A stretch of DNA of 64,000 bases from Anaerovirgula multivorans (GCF_900188145.1 NZ_FZOJ01000009.1:1-64000), one strand, 5' to 3'. Counted from the stretch's first letter, positions 27,078 to 35,775 are shown. Made by a program: numbers and translations. Notes: generated by a model from the sequence alone, not told the origin.

Positions 27078-27518
27078 ATGAAGGATTTATTAGAAAAATT
27101 ACAGAGTCAAGAGGGAGTTAGAGATGAAAAAGAAGTGAAAATGATGGCGCCGTTGACTTTAGCTTATATGGGAGATGCTGTTTTTGAGACCTATATTCGG
27201 AATTATCTCATTCAACAAAGTAATTTGTTAGTAGGGGAGCTTCATAAAAAAGCAATTCTATATGTGAAAGCAAAGGCACAGGCAGAAATTGTTCATCAAT
27301 TGGAAGAACAATTAACGGAAGAAGAATGGGGAATTGTAAAAAAGGGACGTAATCAAAAATCCGCCACTACTCCCAAAAATGCAGAACTTATTGATTATAA
27401 GTATGCAACAGGATTTGAAACGTTATTAGGGTATTTGTTTTTTTCTGGTAGAATACAACGGCTTATAGAGATTATGGAAAAATCTGTAGCAATTATTAAC
27501 GAAAGCAGGAAACGATAG
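27078..27518 (+). CDS. mrnC: Mini-ribonuclease III (23S rRNA maturation)
   Basis: A 146-residue RNase III catalytic domain lacking a dsRNA-binding domain. It trims 23S rRNA precursors. The signature LAYMGDAVFETYIR holds the catalytic acidic residue, and ELIDYKYATGFETLLGYLF is the second conserved block (E-x-L-G-Y-L). It lies in the cysS-mrnC-(thyX)-rlmB order typical of Firmicutes. The weak-to-moderate site AGGGAG is ten bases upstream of the ATG. Confidence 0.95.
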   Translation: MKDLLEKLQSQEGVRDEKEVKMMAPLTLAYMGDAVFETYIRNYLIQQSNLLVGELHKKAILYVKAKAQAEIVHQLEEQLTEEEWGIVKKGRNQKSATTPKNAELIDYKYATGFETLLGYLFFSGRIQRLIEIMEKSVAIINESRKR

Positions 27519-27529
27519 GAGGATCCTTA

Positions 27530-27913
27530 ATGGAAAAAAGGGGACAAGCAATGCTGATTGTAGTTATCCTTCTGCTAGGCCTCTTAATAGCTAAATCCTT
27601 GTGGTTTGACCCTGTAGGAGAACTAGAAGGTCAAAGAGAGCTGTATAAAAACTTTGCTTTAGAAATAGCTCCGATACAGAATACAAGTTTACTGGAAAAA
27701 TGGGGAATGCTAACTTATAGAGTAATGTTTGTGCTGAAGGAAGAAGAGGAAGGTAATACAGATATTATGTACAAGGACCTTTCTACCGAAGAATGGATTA
27801 AAGAAACGTTGGAAGGTCAATATCGTGCTAAGGTCAGAGCATATTTGTTGTATGTTATACCAATAAAAGATATACATATCAAAGGGGGAGTTCAAGAATG
27901 GAATCAAAATTAA
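27530..27913 (+). CDS. small single-pass membrane protein, function unknown
   Basis: A 127-residue protein not recognised from any family. An N-terminal hydrophobic segment at about residues 5-20 (MLIVVILLLGLLIAKSLW) suggests a membrane anchor or uncleaved signal. The rest is a mixed alpha/beta domain with an acidic middle (KEEEEGNTD) and a strongly hydrophobic LLYVIPIKDI near the end. AGGAGG overlaps the mrnC stop, and the gene overlaps thyX by 16 bases, so all three are coupled. Its position is the only functional hint. Confidence 0.7.
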   Translation: MEKRGQAMLIVVILLLGLLIAKSLWFDPVGELEGQRELYKNFALEIAPIQNTSLLEKWGMLTYRVMFVLKEEEEGNTDIMYKDLSTEEWIKETLEGQYRAKVRAYLLYVIPIKDIHIKGGVQEWNQN

Positions 27914-28731
27914 AACTGAAACTATTAGCGTATACACCAAATGCTGATGCTGTAGTGGCAAAGGGAGGAAAGCTTTGCTATTACCCAGGAGGCATTGAGG
28001 AATTAGAAGAGGGACTAACAGAGGAAAAGATTGGAAAGTTTGTTGCGATGTTGGCAGAAATGGAGCATGAATCACCACTAGAGCACGCTGTCTTTACTTT
28101 TGGAATAGAAGGCGTTTCAAGAAGCTTAACTCATCAATTGGTACGACATAGGTTAGCCAGCTATTCTCAAAAAAGTCAAAGGTATGTGAGAGAAGGTAGC
28201 TTTGAATACGTTATTCCAAATGATATAAAAAACAATGAAGAAGCTAAAAATATTTTTATTCAAGCAATGAAGGATGCACAAACAGCCTATGATAAGATTG
28301 CAGAAGGATTATTGGTGGAAAAGATTAAAGTCTTTTATGCAGAAAAAGATAAAACTCTATTACATGAAATAGAAGGTAAGACAAACACAGAGGTTATCGA
28401 TCATTGCAAAGGACATTTTAAAAGAGATTGTAGCGTTTTAGAAAAATTAGCTATAGAAAATGCAAGAGCTGTTTTGCCAAATGCTTGTGAAACAAAGATT
28501 ATTGTTACTATGAATGCCAGAGTATTGTTGCATTTCTTTAAAAAACGTTGCTGCAATCGAGCACAAGAGGAGATAAGAATCTTAGCAGTTGAAATGCTGA
28601 AATTAGTTAAGACAGTTGCTCCAAATATTTTCAAATATGCAGGACCTGCCTGTGTTCATGAAGGATGTCCCGAAGGTAGTATGACCTGTGGAGAGATTGT
28701 AAAGGTAAGGGAAAAGTTTGAAAGCCTATAG
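27898..28731 (+). CDS. thyX: FAD-dependent thymidylate synthase
   Basis: A 277-residue flavin-dependent thymidylate synthase that makes dTMP using FAD/NADPH and methylenetetrahydrofolate without oxidising it to dihydrofolate. The ThyX motif RHR-x7-S is at residues 83-93 (RHRLASYSQKS). It is longer than many ThyX proteins (about 220-250) through a C-terminal cysteine-bearing extension (CVHEGC...MTCGE). GGGGGAG precedes the ATG. Together with class II ribonucleotide reductase in the same window it suits an anaerobe. Confidence 0.95.
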   Translation: MESKLKLKLLAYTPNADAVVAKGGKLCYYPGGIEELEEGLTEEKIGKFVAMLAEMEHESPLEHAVFTFGIEGVSRSLTHQLVRHRLASYSQKSQRYVREGSFEYVIPNDIKNNEEAKNIFIQAMKDAQTAYDKIAEGLLVEKIKVFYAEKDKTLLHEIEGKTNTEVIDHCKGHFKRDCSVLEKLAIENARAVLPNACETKIIVTMNARVLLHFFKKRCCNRAQEEIRILAVEMLKLVKTVAPNIFKYAGPACVHEGCPEGSMTCGEIVKVREKFESL

Positions 28732-28807
28732 AGATAATCAACATTGTAGAAGCTGACGAGCCTGTCAGTCCGAAATACAATTTAACTTTAAGAAGTATAT
28801 ATCTATA

Positions 28808-28923
28808 TAGATAACCAATTTTAAACTTTAATTTTGATATACACGGTCTACGGTTTCGCCCAAAACCATGGGCTGCAAATGTAGCCCTTAGTATATCAAA
28901 ATGAAGTTCTGTAGTTGGTTACC
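28808..28923. repeat. large imperfect palindrome between thyX and rlmB
   Basis: The outer arms TAACCAA and TTGGTTA, the middle AACTT/AAGTT and the inner TTTTGATATAC/GTATATCAAAA align as one long imperfect stem of about 32 positions. Two small hairpins sit in the top (GGTTT/AAACC and GGGCT/AGCCC). The flanks TAGATAACC and GTTGGTTAC resemble those of repeat family A. Upstream, ATTGTA...CTGAC/GTCAG...TACAAT (28744-28780) is a second small structured stretch. Confidence 0.6.
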
Positions 28924-28944
28924 CATAGAAGAGGTGATTGAAAA

Positions 28945-29697
28945 GTGGCAAATGATAAAGTTGAAGGAAGAAATCCTGTTATGGAAGCTCTAAAATCGGA
29001 AAGAGAAATTGATAAAATACTTGTTGCCAAAGGTGCCAAGGAGGGCTCCATCAACAAAGTCATAGGCATGGCAAAAGATAAAGGGGTTTTTATCCAATAT
29101 GTTGAAAGACAGAAACTAAATGAAATAGCTGAATCCAACAATCATCAAGGGGTAATAGCCTTAGTAGCCGCCTATAAATACACTGAGGTGGAGGATATAT
29201 TAGAAATAGCTAGAAGAAAAGGTGAGAAGCCTTTTGTTATTCTATTGGATGAAATTATGGATCCTCACAATTTAGGTTCTATTATGCGGACAGCAGATGC
29301 AGTTGGGGTCCATGGCATTGTAATACCGAAAAGAAGATCGGTAGGATTAACGGCTACGGTTGCAAAAACCTCCGCAGGAGCTATTGAATATGTTCCAGTT
29401 GCTAAGGTATCGAATATCGCTCAAACCATAGATAAACTTAAACAAGAGGGATTATGGATTGTAGGGGCAGATATGAGTGGTGATAAGGATTATTATCATG
29501 AAGATATGAAAGATGCAATTGCTTTAGTAATCGGTAATGAAGGTAAAGGGATTTCTAGACTTATAAAAGAAAAATGTGATTTTTTAGTTAAAATTCCAAT
29601 GGTAGGGAAAGTAGCGTCCTTAAATGCTTCTGTAGCAGCTGCCACATTGATGTATGAGGTTTTTAGACAAAAAAATACAGATAAACAGCGATTGTAA
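28945..29697 (+). CDS. rlmB: 23S rRNA 2'-O-methyltransferase (TrmH/SpoU family, RlmB type)
   Basis: A 250-residue SPOUT methyltransferase using S-adenosylmethionine. The N-terminal substrate-binding domain (EGRNPVMEAL) is followed by the knotted catalytic domain with motif 1 NLGSIMRTADAVG, motif 2 ALVIGNEGKGIS and motif 3 IPMVGKVASLNASVAAA. By family the target is the 2'-hydroxyl of a guanosine in 23S rRNA. The start is GTG, eight bases after GAGGTG. It begins a small unit with rae1. Confidence 0.93.
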   Translation: MANDKVEGRNPVMEALKSEREIDKILVAKGAKEGSINKVIGMAKDKGVFIQYVERQKLNEIAESNNHQGVIALVAAYKYTEVEDILEIARRKGEKPFVILLDEIMDPHNLGSIMRTADAVGVHGIVIPKRRSVGLTATVAKTSAGAIEYVPVAKVSNIAQTIDKLKQEGLWIVGADMSGDKDYYHEDMKDAIALVIGNEGKGISRLIKEKCDFLVKIPMVGKVASLNASVAAATLMYEVFRQKNTDKQRL

Positions 29698-29729
29698 CAG
29701 TAGCTTTACAGCAGGATGGAGGAAGAACC

Positions 29730-30239
29730 TTGAAGGAATATTTAATACTTGATGGATACAATGTAATAAATGGATGGCCACAGCTAAAAAAACTAGCTAC
29801 ACAAAACCTTGAAGAGGCTAGAATAGAGTTGATAGAAAGAATGATAGAATACCAAAGCTACAAAGGTCTTCACGTAATCATCGTTTTTGATGCCCATTTA
29901 GTAAAAGGAAGCATGGAAAAAAACGATAAAATTAAAGGTGTAGAAGTAGTTTTTACAAAGGAGAAGGAAACTGCTGACGGTTACATTGAAAAGTTCATCC
30001 TGCAGCTATCTAAGAGACAACGAGCATCCGTGGTTACCAACGACTGGACAGAACAACAAATGATTTTGGGTAGTGGAGGCACAAGAATACCTGTCAGGGA
30101 ATTTGTGATAGATTTCGACAATATAAAAAATAACATTCAAAAAAAAACCGAGATTCTACAGCAGCAAAAAGATTTTTTGTCGAATCGAATCGATCCATTG
30201 GTTCTAGAAAAGCTTGAAAAATTAAGAAGAAGGTCATGA
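29730..30239 (+). CDS. NYN-domain ribonuclease, Rae1/YacP type
   Basis: A 169-residue NYN (PIN-like) ribonuclease. Conserved acidic residues are in LILDGYNVI, VVFTKEKETADGYIE and VVTNDWTEQ. Its Bacillus relative Rae1 cleaves mRNA inside the ribosomal A-site; that this protein does the same is inferred from homology and the identical gene position between rlmB and sigH. Start is TTG with GGAGG seven bases upstream. Confidence 0.9.
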   Translation: MKEYLILDGYNVINGWPQLKKLATQNLEEARIELIERMIEYQSYKGLHVIIVFDAHLVKGSMEKNDKIKGVEVVFTKEKETADGYIEKFILQLSKRQRASVVTNDWTEQQMILGSGGTRIPVREFVIDFDNIKNNIQKKTEILQQQKDFLSNRIDPLVLEKLEKLRRRS

Positions 30240-30245
30240 AATTTC

Positions 30246-30275
30246 TTGACTTAACATAATATAGTAGGTTATAAT
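30246..30275 (+). promoter_or_regulatory. sigH promoter candidate
   Basis: TTGACT (30246-30251), 18-base spacer, TATAAT (30270-30275). The transcript would pass through the hairpin at 30364-30408 before reaching sigH. Confidence 0.65.
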
Positions 30276-30363
30276 TATACCAAAGTTTTTGTGCGTTCTA
30301 TAATGCATGAAAAATTATATATTTTTAGAAATTATGTATAAATTATAGTTTTCTTTATGTATA

Positions 30364-30408
30364 TCAACAAAGTCATCCTTTAGATCTTCCAAAGAAAGAC
30401 TTTTTTAT
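30364..30408 (+). repeat. repeat family B tail / terminator-like hairpin before sigH
   Basis: Forty-five bases match the end of the copy at 47745-47789 in 39 positions. AAAGTC pairs with GACTTT, with an inner CTTT/AAAG, and a T-run follows, so the RNA form looks like a factor-independent terminator in the sigH leader. It may attenuate sigH or end read-through from upstream. Confidence 0.65.
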
Positions 30409-30431
30409 AAAACTGTGTGGAGGCGATGTGT

Positions 30432-31082
30432 GTGAGCGTTGTGGTGGCTAAAAATGAAGAAATCATCATTGAGGAACATGATGCGTTAGATGAAACAATA
30501 GTAGAAGCTGCAAAAAACGGAGAAATGGAAGCTTTAGAATTACTAATAAAAAAATATAAAAATTTTGTACGTTCTAAAGCAAGGTCTTATTTTTTAATTG
30601 GTGCAGATCGTGAAGATATTATTCAAGAAGGAATGATAGGTTTGTATAAAGCTATTCGTGATTATAAACCAGACAAGCTATCTTCCTTTAAGGCATTTGC
30701 TGAACTATGCATTACGAGGCAAATCATTACTGCTATTAAAACTGCTACAAGACAGAAACACATTCCACTAAATTCTTATGTGTCTTTGAACAAGCCGATT
30801 TATGATGAAGAATCCGACAGAACATTATTAGATGTTATTTCTGGCCATAAGATTACAGATCCTGAGGAATTAATGATTTGCAAAGAAGAATTAGTTCATA
30901 TTGAGGGGAAAATAGGTGAAATACTTAGCGATTTAGAATGCAAAGTATTAATGCTGTATTTGCAGGGAAGATCTTATCAAGAAATCGCCTGCGATTTGAA
31001 CCGTCATGTAAAATCTATTGATAATGCTTTGCAAAGAGTAAAGCGAAAACTAGAAAGATATTTAGAGGTGAGGTATACCTAA
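30432..31082 (+). CDS. sigH: RNA polymerase sigma factor SigH
   Basis: A 216-residue sigma-70-family factor, the SigH (Spo0H) type that directs early stationary-phase and sporulation genes. Region 2 is visible in GADREDIIQEGMIGLYKAI and FKAFAELCITRQIITAI; region 4 is LSDLECKVLMLYLQGRSYQ followed by an HTH ending in a Lys/Arg-rich helix. I chose the GTG at 30432, eight bases after TGGAGG; an ATG at 30426 is too close to that site. The position after rae1 and before tuf/rpmG/secE is the usual one for sigH. Confidence 0.95.
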   Translation: MSVVVAKNEEIIIEEHDALDETIVEAAKNGEMEALELLIKKYKNFVRSKARSYFLIGADREDIIQEGMIGLYKAIRDYKPDKLSSFKAFAELCITRQIITAIKTATRQKHIPLNSYVSLNKPIYDEESDRTLLDVISGHKITDPEELMICKEELVHIEGKIGEILSDLECKVLMLYLQGRSYQEIACDLNRHVKSIDNALQRVKRKLERYLEVRYT

Positions 31083-31123
31083 TTTTTCCACATAGTTTTT
31101 GTTGCCAAGAATATATAACCTTG

Positions 31124-31152
31124 TTGACAAGGTCGGAATCAAATAGTAAAAT
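31124..31152 (+). promoter_or_regulatory. tuf copy 1 promoter
   Basis: TTGACA (31124-31129), 17-base spacer, TAAAAT (31147-31152). It is followed by a leader of about 135 bases with no obvious strong structure. Confidence 0.82.
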
Positions 31153-31295
31153 GAGTATCGGGTAGTTTTTGAAACGTAGCAGTAGATGGAAAATAATTTA
31201 TAACAACAGACATAAATTCATAAGAAATCCAGTAGAAACACTAGGCAAGGTGTACATACTGCTGACGCGATTTTTAAAATGAGGAGGAGAAAAAA

Positions 31296-32489
31296 ATGGC
31301 AAAAGCAAAATATGAAAGAACGAAACCCCATGTAAACATAGGAACAATAGGACACGTTGACCATGGTAAAACAACATTAACAGCAGCAATCACAATCACA
31401 TTAAACAAGAGATTCGGAACAGGATCGGCAGTAGCTTTTGATATGATTGATAAAGCACCAGAAGAAAGAGAAAGAGGTATTACAATTTCAACAGCGCACG
31501 TTGAATATGAGACACCAAACAGACACTATGCACACGTAGACTGCCCAGGTCATGCTGACTATGTAAAGAACATGATTACAGGAGCAGCACAAATGGACGG
31601 AGCGATTCTAGTAGTATCAGCAGCGGACGGTCCAATGCCACAAACAAGAGAGCATATCCTATTATCAAGACAAGTAGGTGTACCATATATTGTAGTATTC
31701 ATGAACAAATGTGATATGGTAGACGATGAAGAATTATTAGAATTAGTAGAAATGGAAATTAGAGATTTATTAAATGCATACGAATTCCCAGGAGATGACA
31801 CACCAGTAATCAAAGGATCAGCATTACAAGCGTTAAATGATCCAGACGGTCCATGGGCAGACAAAATTGTAGAAATGTTTGAAGTGGTAGATGAATACAT
31901 TCCAGAACCAGAAAGAGCGATTGACAGACCATTCTTAATGCCAGTAGAGGACGTATTCTCTATTACAGGAAGAGGAACAGTAGCAACAGGAAGAGTAGAA
32001 AGAGGCGTAGTAAAAGTACAAGAAGTAGTAGAGTTAGTAGGATTAGCAGAAGCATCAAGAAAGCTAGTAGTAACAGGAGTAGAAATGTTTAGAAAACTAC
32101 TAGACCAAGCACAAGCAGGAGACAATGTAGGAGTATTATTAAGAGGTATTCAAAGAACAGAGATCGAAAGAGGACAAGTATTAGCAAAGCCTGGTACAAT
32201 TAAGCCACATACAAAGTTTATGGCAGAAGTATACGTATTAAAGAAAGAAGAAGGTGGAAGACATACACCATTCTTTGATGGATACAGGCCACAATTTTAC
32301 TTTAGAACAACAGACGTAACAGGAAGTATCAAGTTACCAGAAGGTGTAGAAATGGTAATGCCAGGAGACAACATTACAATGGAAATCGAATTAATCAGCC
32401 CAATCGCTACAGAAGAAGGTTTAAGATTCGCTATCCGTGAAGGTGGAAGAACTGTAGGCGCTGGCGTAGTTGCTTCTATTATTGAATAA
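31296..32489 (+). CDS. tuf: elongation factor Tu, copy 1
   Basis: A 397-residue GTPase that delivers aminoacyl-tRNA to the ribosome. G1 is GHVDHGKT at 19-26, G3 DCPGH and G4 NKCD. The copy at 47873-49066 appears to differ by a single base in the coding sequence: codon 244 is GTA (Val) here and GAA (Glu) there. Glu is what EF-Tu normally has in the VxEEVEIVG-like stretch of domain 2, so this copy carries the unusual residue. Codon use is extremely biased to A-ending codons, as expected for a very highly expressed gene. The identical region extends about 24 bases upstream to include GAGGAGGAG. Confidence 0.98.
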   Translation: MAKAKYERTKPHVNIGTIGHVDHGKTTLTAAITITLNKRFGTGSAVAFDMIDKAPEERERGITISTAHVEYETPNRHYAHVDCPGHADYVKNMITGAAQMDGAILVVSAADGPMPQTREHILLSRQVGVPYIVVFMNKCDMVDDEELLELVEMEIRDLLNAYEFPGDDTPVIKGSALQALNDPDGPWADKIVEMFEVVDEYIPEPERAIDRPFLMPVEDVFSITGRGTVATGRVERGVVKVQEVVELVGLAEASRKLVVTGVEMFRKLLDQAQAGDNVGVLLRGIQRTEIERGQVLAKPGTIKPHTKFMAEVYVLKKEEGGRHTPFFDGYRPQFYFRTTDVTGSIKLPEGVEMVMPGDNITMEIELISPIATEEGLRFAIREGGRTVGAGVVASIIE

Positions 32490-32634
32490 GTAGACTGGGG
32501 GACTGGGGATAGCCTAGTCCTCAATATAATGTTAATTATAATTATTAATTATCAAATGCAAAATTCTTTAAGAAATGGGTATAATGAGTATGGTCAAATC
32601 TTTCATTGAATTTAGTCTCTAGGATATTTTTTCG

Positions 32635-32663
32635 TTGACATAAAAATCAAAATATGATAGATT
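32635..32663 (+). promoter_or_regulatory. promoter candidate for rpmG-secE-nusG
   Basis: TTGACA (32635-32640), 17-base spacer, TAGATT (32658-32663). A consensus TATAAT at 32681 may serve a second start. A weak hairpin GGACT/AGTCC just after tuf could separate the units. Confidence 0.5.
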
Positions 32664-32761
32664 TTATAAGGTGACAATTGTATAATGGAAGGAATCTATA
32701 CCTTATACTCGATAAATAAATAAAATCCTTAGAGGGTTGTGTTTTACGGGAGGTGTAACCA

Positions 32762-32911
32762 GTGCGTGTAAAAATCACATTAGCATGTACAGAATGCAAA
32801 CAAAGAAATTACAATACAACAAAGAACAAAAAAAATAACCCTGATCGTATGGAAATGAAGAAATACTGCAAATTCTGCAGAAGCCATACTGCTCACAGAG
32901 AAACCAAATAA
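32762..32911 (+). CDS. rpmG: 50S ribosomal protein L33
   Basis: A 49-residue zinc-ribbon L33. The reading frame from GTG gives [12 protein letters not shown], then a basic middle, then [10 protein letters not shown] and HRETK. Both C-x2-C pairs are intact (zinc-containing form). GGGAGGTG lies six bases before the GTG. It heads the rpmG-secE-nusG group and is too short for most automatic ORF thresholds. Confidence 0.96.
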   Translation: MRVKITLACTECKQRNYNTTKNKKNNPDRMEMKKYCKFCRSHTAHRETK

Positions 32912-32941
32912 TAAATTTTGGCAAAAGGATGTGAAGTCGAA

Positions 32942-33154
32942 ATGACTACTCAAGCAAATACAAATGCAAAAGCCAAAAGCCTTGGGAAATACTTAAAAGG
33001 TGTAAGATCTGAGCTTAAGAAAGTCAATTGGCCTAATAGAGCAGAATTGAAAAACCACACAGGTGTTGTTATAGTATCTTGCTTATTGGCAACAATTGTA
33101 CTATGGGCATTAGATACATTTTTTGGACTTGGTTTAAATCTGATTATCAAGTAA
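32942..33154 (+). CDS. secE: preprotein translocase subunit SecE
   Basis: A 70-residue single-span membrane subunit of the SecYEG channel. The conserved amphipathic segment RSELKKVNWPNRAEL precedes one transmembrane helix (VVIVSCLLATIVLWALDTFF). The start at ATG 32942 follows AAAAGGATG; an upstream TTG at 32918 would add eight unlikely residues. rpmG-secE-nusG order is standard. Confidence 0.95.
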   Translation: MTTQANTNAKAKSLGKYLKGVRSELKKVNWPNRAELKNHTGVVIVSCLLATIVLWALDTFFGLGLNLIIK

Positions 33155-33235
33155 CAAAAGGGTAGTGCTCATGTTATTAAGTTTAAAAGGAGGGGAGAGT
33201 AATCTATCATTAAGAAGGATAGGTGCTCCTTATAT

Positions 33236-33754
33236 ATGTCCCAAGATGCAAAATGGTATGTAGTGCATACTTATTCTGGCTATGAGAATAAAGTGAAAGT
33301 AAATATCGAGAAGATGGTTGTCAACAGAGGCATGGAAAGCTTTATATTGGAAGTCAAAGTACCCACAGAAGAAAAAATAGAGATTAAAAACGGTAAAAAG
33401 AAAGTAAAAGAAGTAAAACTATTTCCAGGCTATGTGTTAATCAAAATGGCTATGACAGACGAAACTTGGTATATTGTAAGAAACACTCGAGGTGTTACTG
33501 GTTTCGTTGGCCCTAGTTCGAAGCCTATTCCATTAACGGATGCAGAAGTAAGATCTATGGGTGTGGAAGAGATTCGACATGAAATTGACATGAAGGTTGG
33601 CGACACTGTGCGGGTTATTTCAGGTCCTTTCGAAAGCTTTATTGGTACCATTGAGCATGTTAATCTGGAAAAAGAAATCTTTAAAGTGCTCATTTCCATG
33701 TTTGGAAGGGAAACACCTGTAGAATTAGGGTTTTCTCAGGTAGAGCCAATGTAG
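33236..33754 (+). CDS. nusG: transcription termination/antitermination factor NusG
   Basis: A 172-residue elongation factor that binds RNA polymerase and couples to the ribosome or Rho. The NGN domain starts [16 protein letters not shown], with [10 protein letters not shown] and TRGVTGFVG as conserved blocks. The C-terminal KOW domain is [19 protein letters not shown]. Length is normal. It lies between secE and the rplK-rplA pair. Confidence 0.97.
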   Translation: MSQDAKWYVVHTYSGYENKVKVNIEKMVVNRGMESFILEVKVPTEEKIEIKNGKKKVKEVKLFPGYVLIKMAMTDETWYIVRNTRGVTGFVGPSSKPIPLTDAEVRSMGVEEIRHEIDMKVGDTVRVISGPFESFIGTIEHVNLEKEIFKVLISMFGRETPVELGFSQVEPM

Positions 33755-33806
33755 TAAAAAATATAAGTTTCAAATATTGATCCGCAATGATAAGGAGGTG
33801 GGAAAC

Positions 33807-34232
33807 ATGGCAAAAAAGGTAGTAGGTCAAATAAAATTACAAATTCCTGCAGGTAAAGCGACACCGGCACCACCAGTTGGACCAGCTCTTGGACAACACG
33901 GTGTAAATATTATGGGTTTTTGTAAAGAATTTAATGCGAAAACTGCAGATCAGGCTGGATTAATTATTCCAGTTGTTATCTCTGTTTATCAAGATAGATC
34001 CTTTACATTTATTACAAAAACACCACCAGCTGCAGTGTTAATTAAAAAAGCAGTAGGTATTGAAACAGCATCAGGTGAACCAAATAAGAAAAAAGTAGCT
34101 AAAATTTCTAAAGAAAAGTTAAGAGAAATAGCTGAATTAAAAATGCCTGATTTAAATGCTAATACTGTAGAAGCTGCAATGAACTTAATTGCAGGAACAG
34201 CAAGAAGCATGGGTGTTGAAGTAGAAGCTTAA
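33807..34232 (+). CDS. rplK: 50S ribosomal protein L11
   Basis: A 141-residue L11, the GTPase-centre protein that binds the thiostrepton region of 23S rRNA. It has the N-terminal [19 protein letters not shown] and the C-terminal RNA-binding domain ending [11 protein letters not shown]. The ATG at 33807 is chosen because AAGGAGGTG is six bases upstream; an in-frame ATG at 33777 is not supported. Followed by rplA as usual. Confidence 0.97.
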   Translation: MAKKVVGQIKLQIPAGKATPAPPVGPALGQHGVNIMGFCKEFNAKTADQAGLIIPVVISVYQDRSFTFITKTPPAAVLIKKAVGIETASGEPNKKKVAKISKEKLREIAELKMPDLNANTVEAAMNLIAGTARSMGVEVEA

Positions 34233-34308
34233 AAGCTATTCTATATATACCCAATAGGTGTGGGAGGTTCTCACAGATTAACCGATAATACCACAAGGAG
34301 GATTTAAA

Positions 34309-35007
34309 ATGCCAAAAAGAAGTAAAAAATATCAAGAGGCGATTAAGCTAATTGATAAAGAGAAATTATACGATTTAAAAGAAGCGGTTGAATTAGTAAA
34401 AAAGACATCAACAGCTAAGTTCGATGAAACTGTAGAACTACATGTGAAACTAGGGGTTGACTCAAGACATGCAGATCAACAGGTTAGAGGCGCTGTTGTT
34501 TTACCTCATGGTACAGGAAAAGATGTAAAGGTGCTTGTATTTGCAAAAGGCGAAAAGGCTAGTGAAGCGGAAAAAGCTGGTGCTGATTATGTAGGTGCAG
34601 AAGATTTAGTAGCAAAAATTCAAGGTGAAAACTGGTTTGACTTTGATGTAGTAGTAGCTACCCCTGACATGATGGGTGTAGTAGGTAGATTGGGAAGAGT
34701 ATTAGGACCAAAAGGATTAATGCCAAACCCTAAATCTGGGACTGTTACTTTTGATTTAGAAAGAGCAGTAAAGGAAATTAAAGCTGGTAAAGTTGAGTAT
34801 AGATTAGATAAAACTAATATTATCCATGTACCAGTTGGAAAAGCTTCCTTTGATGAGGAAAAGCTTGTAGATAACTTAAAAACATTATTAGGAGCTGTTA
34901 TTAAGGCGAAACCAGCTGCAGCAAAGGGTCAATACTTAAAAAGTATTGCGCTAACCAGCACGATGGGACCTAGTTTAAAAGTAAGTCCTAATAAAATTGG
35001 TGAATAA
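34309..35007 (+). CDS. rplA: 50S ribosomal protein L1
   Basis: A 232-residue L1, the mobile L1-stalk protein and a known translational repressor of its own operon in other bacteria. It contains [27 protein letters not shown] and the signature [26 protein letters not shown] precedes the ATG. After the gene the L10 leader promoter begins almost at once, separating rplKA from rplJL. Confidence 0.97.
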   Translation: MPKRSKKYQEAIKLIDKEKLYDLKEAVELVKKTSTAKFDETVELHVKLGVDSRHADQQVRGAVVLPHGTGKDVKVLVFAKGEKASEAEKAGADYVGAEDLVAKIQGENWFDFDVVVATPDMMGVVGRLGRVLGPKGLMPNPKSGTVTFDLERAVKEIKAGKVEYRLDKTNIIHVPVGKASFDEEKLVDNLKTLLGAVIKAKPAAAKGQYLKSIALTSTMGPSLKVSPNKIGE

Positions 35008-35022
35008 ATTTTAATAAAACTA

Positions 35023-35051
35023 TTGACATAAATAAAATATATTGATAATAT
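35023..35051 (+). promoter_or_regulatory. rplJL promoter
   Basis: TTGACA (35023-35028), 17-base spacer, TAATAT (35046-35051). Confidence 0.75.
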
Positions 35052-35074
35052 TTTAGTTGCTGTTAAAAACGAAT

Positions 35075-35220
35075 ATTTTGCCGTAGACAGTAGGTGCACT
35101 GCTTAATATCCTACCGAGGCTTTGTATAAATAAACTAACGATAGAAATACATTGACGTATTTTATGTTAGAATTTAAGTAAACAAAGACCTCTAATGTCT
35201 ACAGACAAAGAGGTCTTTTA
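35075..35220 (+). promoter_or_regulatory. L10 leader (ribosomal protein autoregulatory RNA)
   Basis: Conserved elements GCCGTAGACAGTAGGTGC and CTTAATATCCTACCGAGGC are those of the Firmicutes L10 leader that binds the L10(L12)4 complex. A terminator AAAGACCTCT/AGAGGTCTTT (35184-35218) with a T-run closes it. Its loop TGTCTAC (35196-35202) is exactly complementary to GTAGACA at 35083-35089, giving the alternative pairing needed for switching. Confidence 0.92.
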
Positions 35221-35274
35221 ATATTTGGGTAGAAAAGTACAGTGCCTATAAATGTAAAGGAGGTGGACATCCGG

Positions 35275-35775
35275 ATGTCAAAGGCTGTTGAAATCAAAAA
35301 AGGAGTTGTGGCGGAGATTACTGAAAAACTTCAAAACTCTACAGCGGCGGTTGTAGTTGATTATAGAGGTTTAAAGGTAGAGGAAGTTACAGAATTAAGA
35401 AACAAGTTCAGAGAAGCTGGTGTTGAATATAAAGTATATAAAAATACTTTAGCAAGAAGAGCTGCTGAAAATGCCGGTATGGAAGAATTGGTAAAGGAAC
35501 TAGTGGGACCTAATGGAATAGCTTTTAGCTATGACGATCCTGTAGCTCCAGCTAAAATTGCAAGTGAATTTGCAAAGGCCCATAAAAATCTTGAATTAAG
35601 AGTAGGTATCGTTGAGGGAGCATTCTATAACGAAGATAAACTAAAAGAGATTGCCAATGTTCCATCAAGAGAAGTGCTTATTGCTAAACTTCTCGGTAGC
35701 TTAAAAGCTCCAGTATCTAATTTTGCTTACTTGATTAAAGCAATGGCAGATAAAAAATCAGAAGAGCAAGCATAG
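35275..35775 (+). CDS. rplJ: 50S ribosomal protein L10
   Basis: A 166-residue L10, base of the L7/L12 stalk. The N-terminal rRNA-binding part is seen in STAAVVVDYRGLKVEEVTEL and YKVYKNTLARRA; the C-terminal helix that holds L12 dimers is present. AAAGGAGGTG lies eight bases before ATG 35275, which fits better than the upstream in-frame codon at 35242. Expression is controlled by the L10 leader. Confidence 0.97.
   Translation: MSKAVEIKKGVVAEITEKLQNSTAAVVVDYRGLKVEEVTELRNKFREAGVEYKVYKNTLARRAAENAGMEELVKELVGPNGIAFSYDDPVAPAKIASEFAKAHKNLELRVGIVEGAFYNEDKLKEIANVPSREVLIAKLLGSLKAPVSNFAYLIKAMADKKSEEQA

Noticed and set aside
28750-28775. CTGACGAG...CGAAA between thyX and rlmB, recalling the CUGANGA...GAAA core of a hammerhead ribozyme
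   Set aside because: The bases between the two boxes cannot form a proper stem II. CTGAC/GTCAG makes a simple hairpin instead, and no cleavage-site strand is apparent.
31559-32125. Long antisense open frame of 188 codons inside tuf, repeated identically in the other copy (48136-48702)
   Set aside because: It follows from the strongly A-ending codon use of tuf, which removes stop codons on the opposite strand. No ribosome site, and the translation is low-complexity Ser/Thr-rich.
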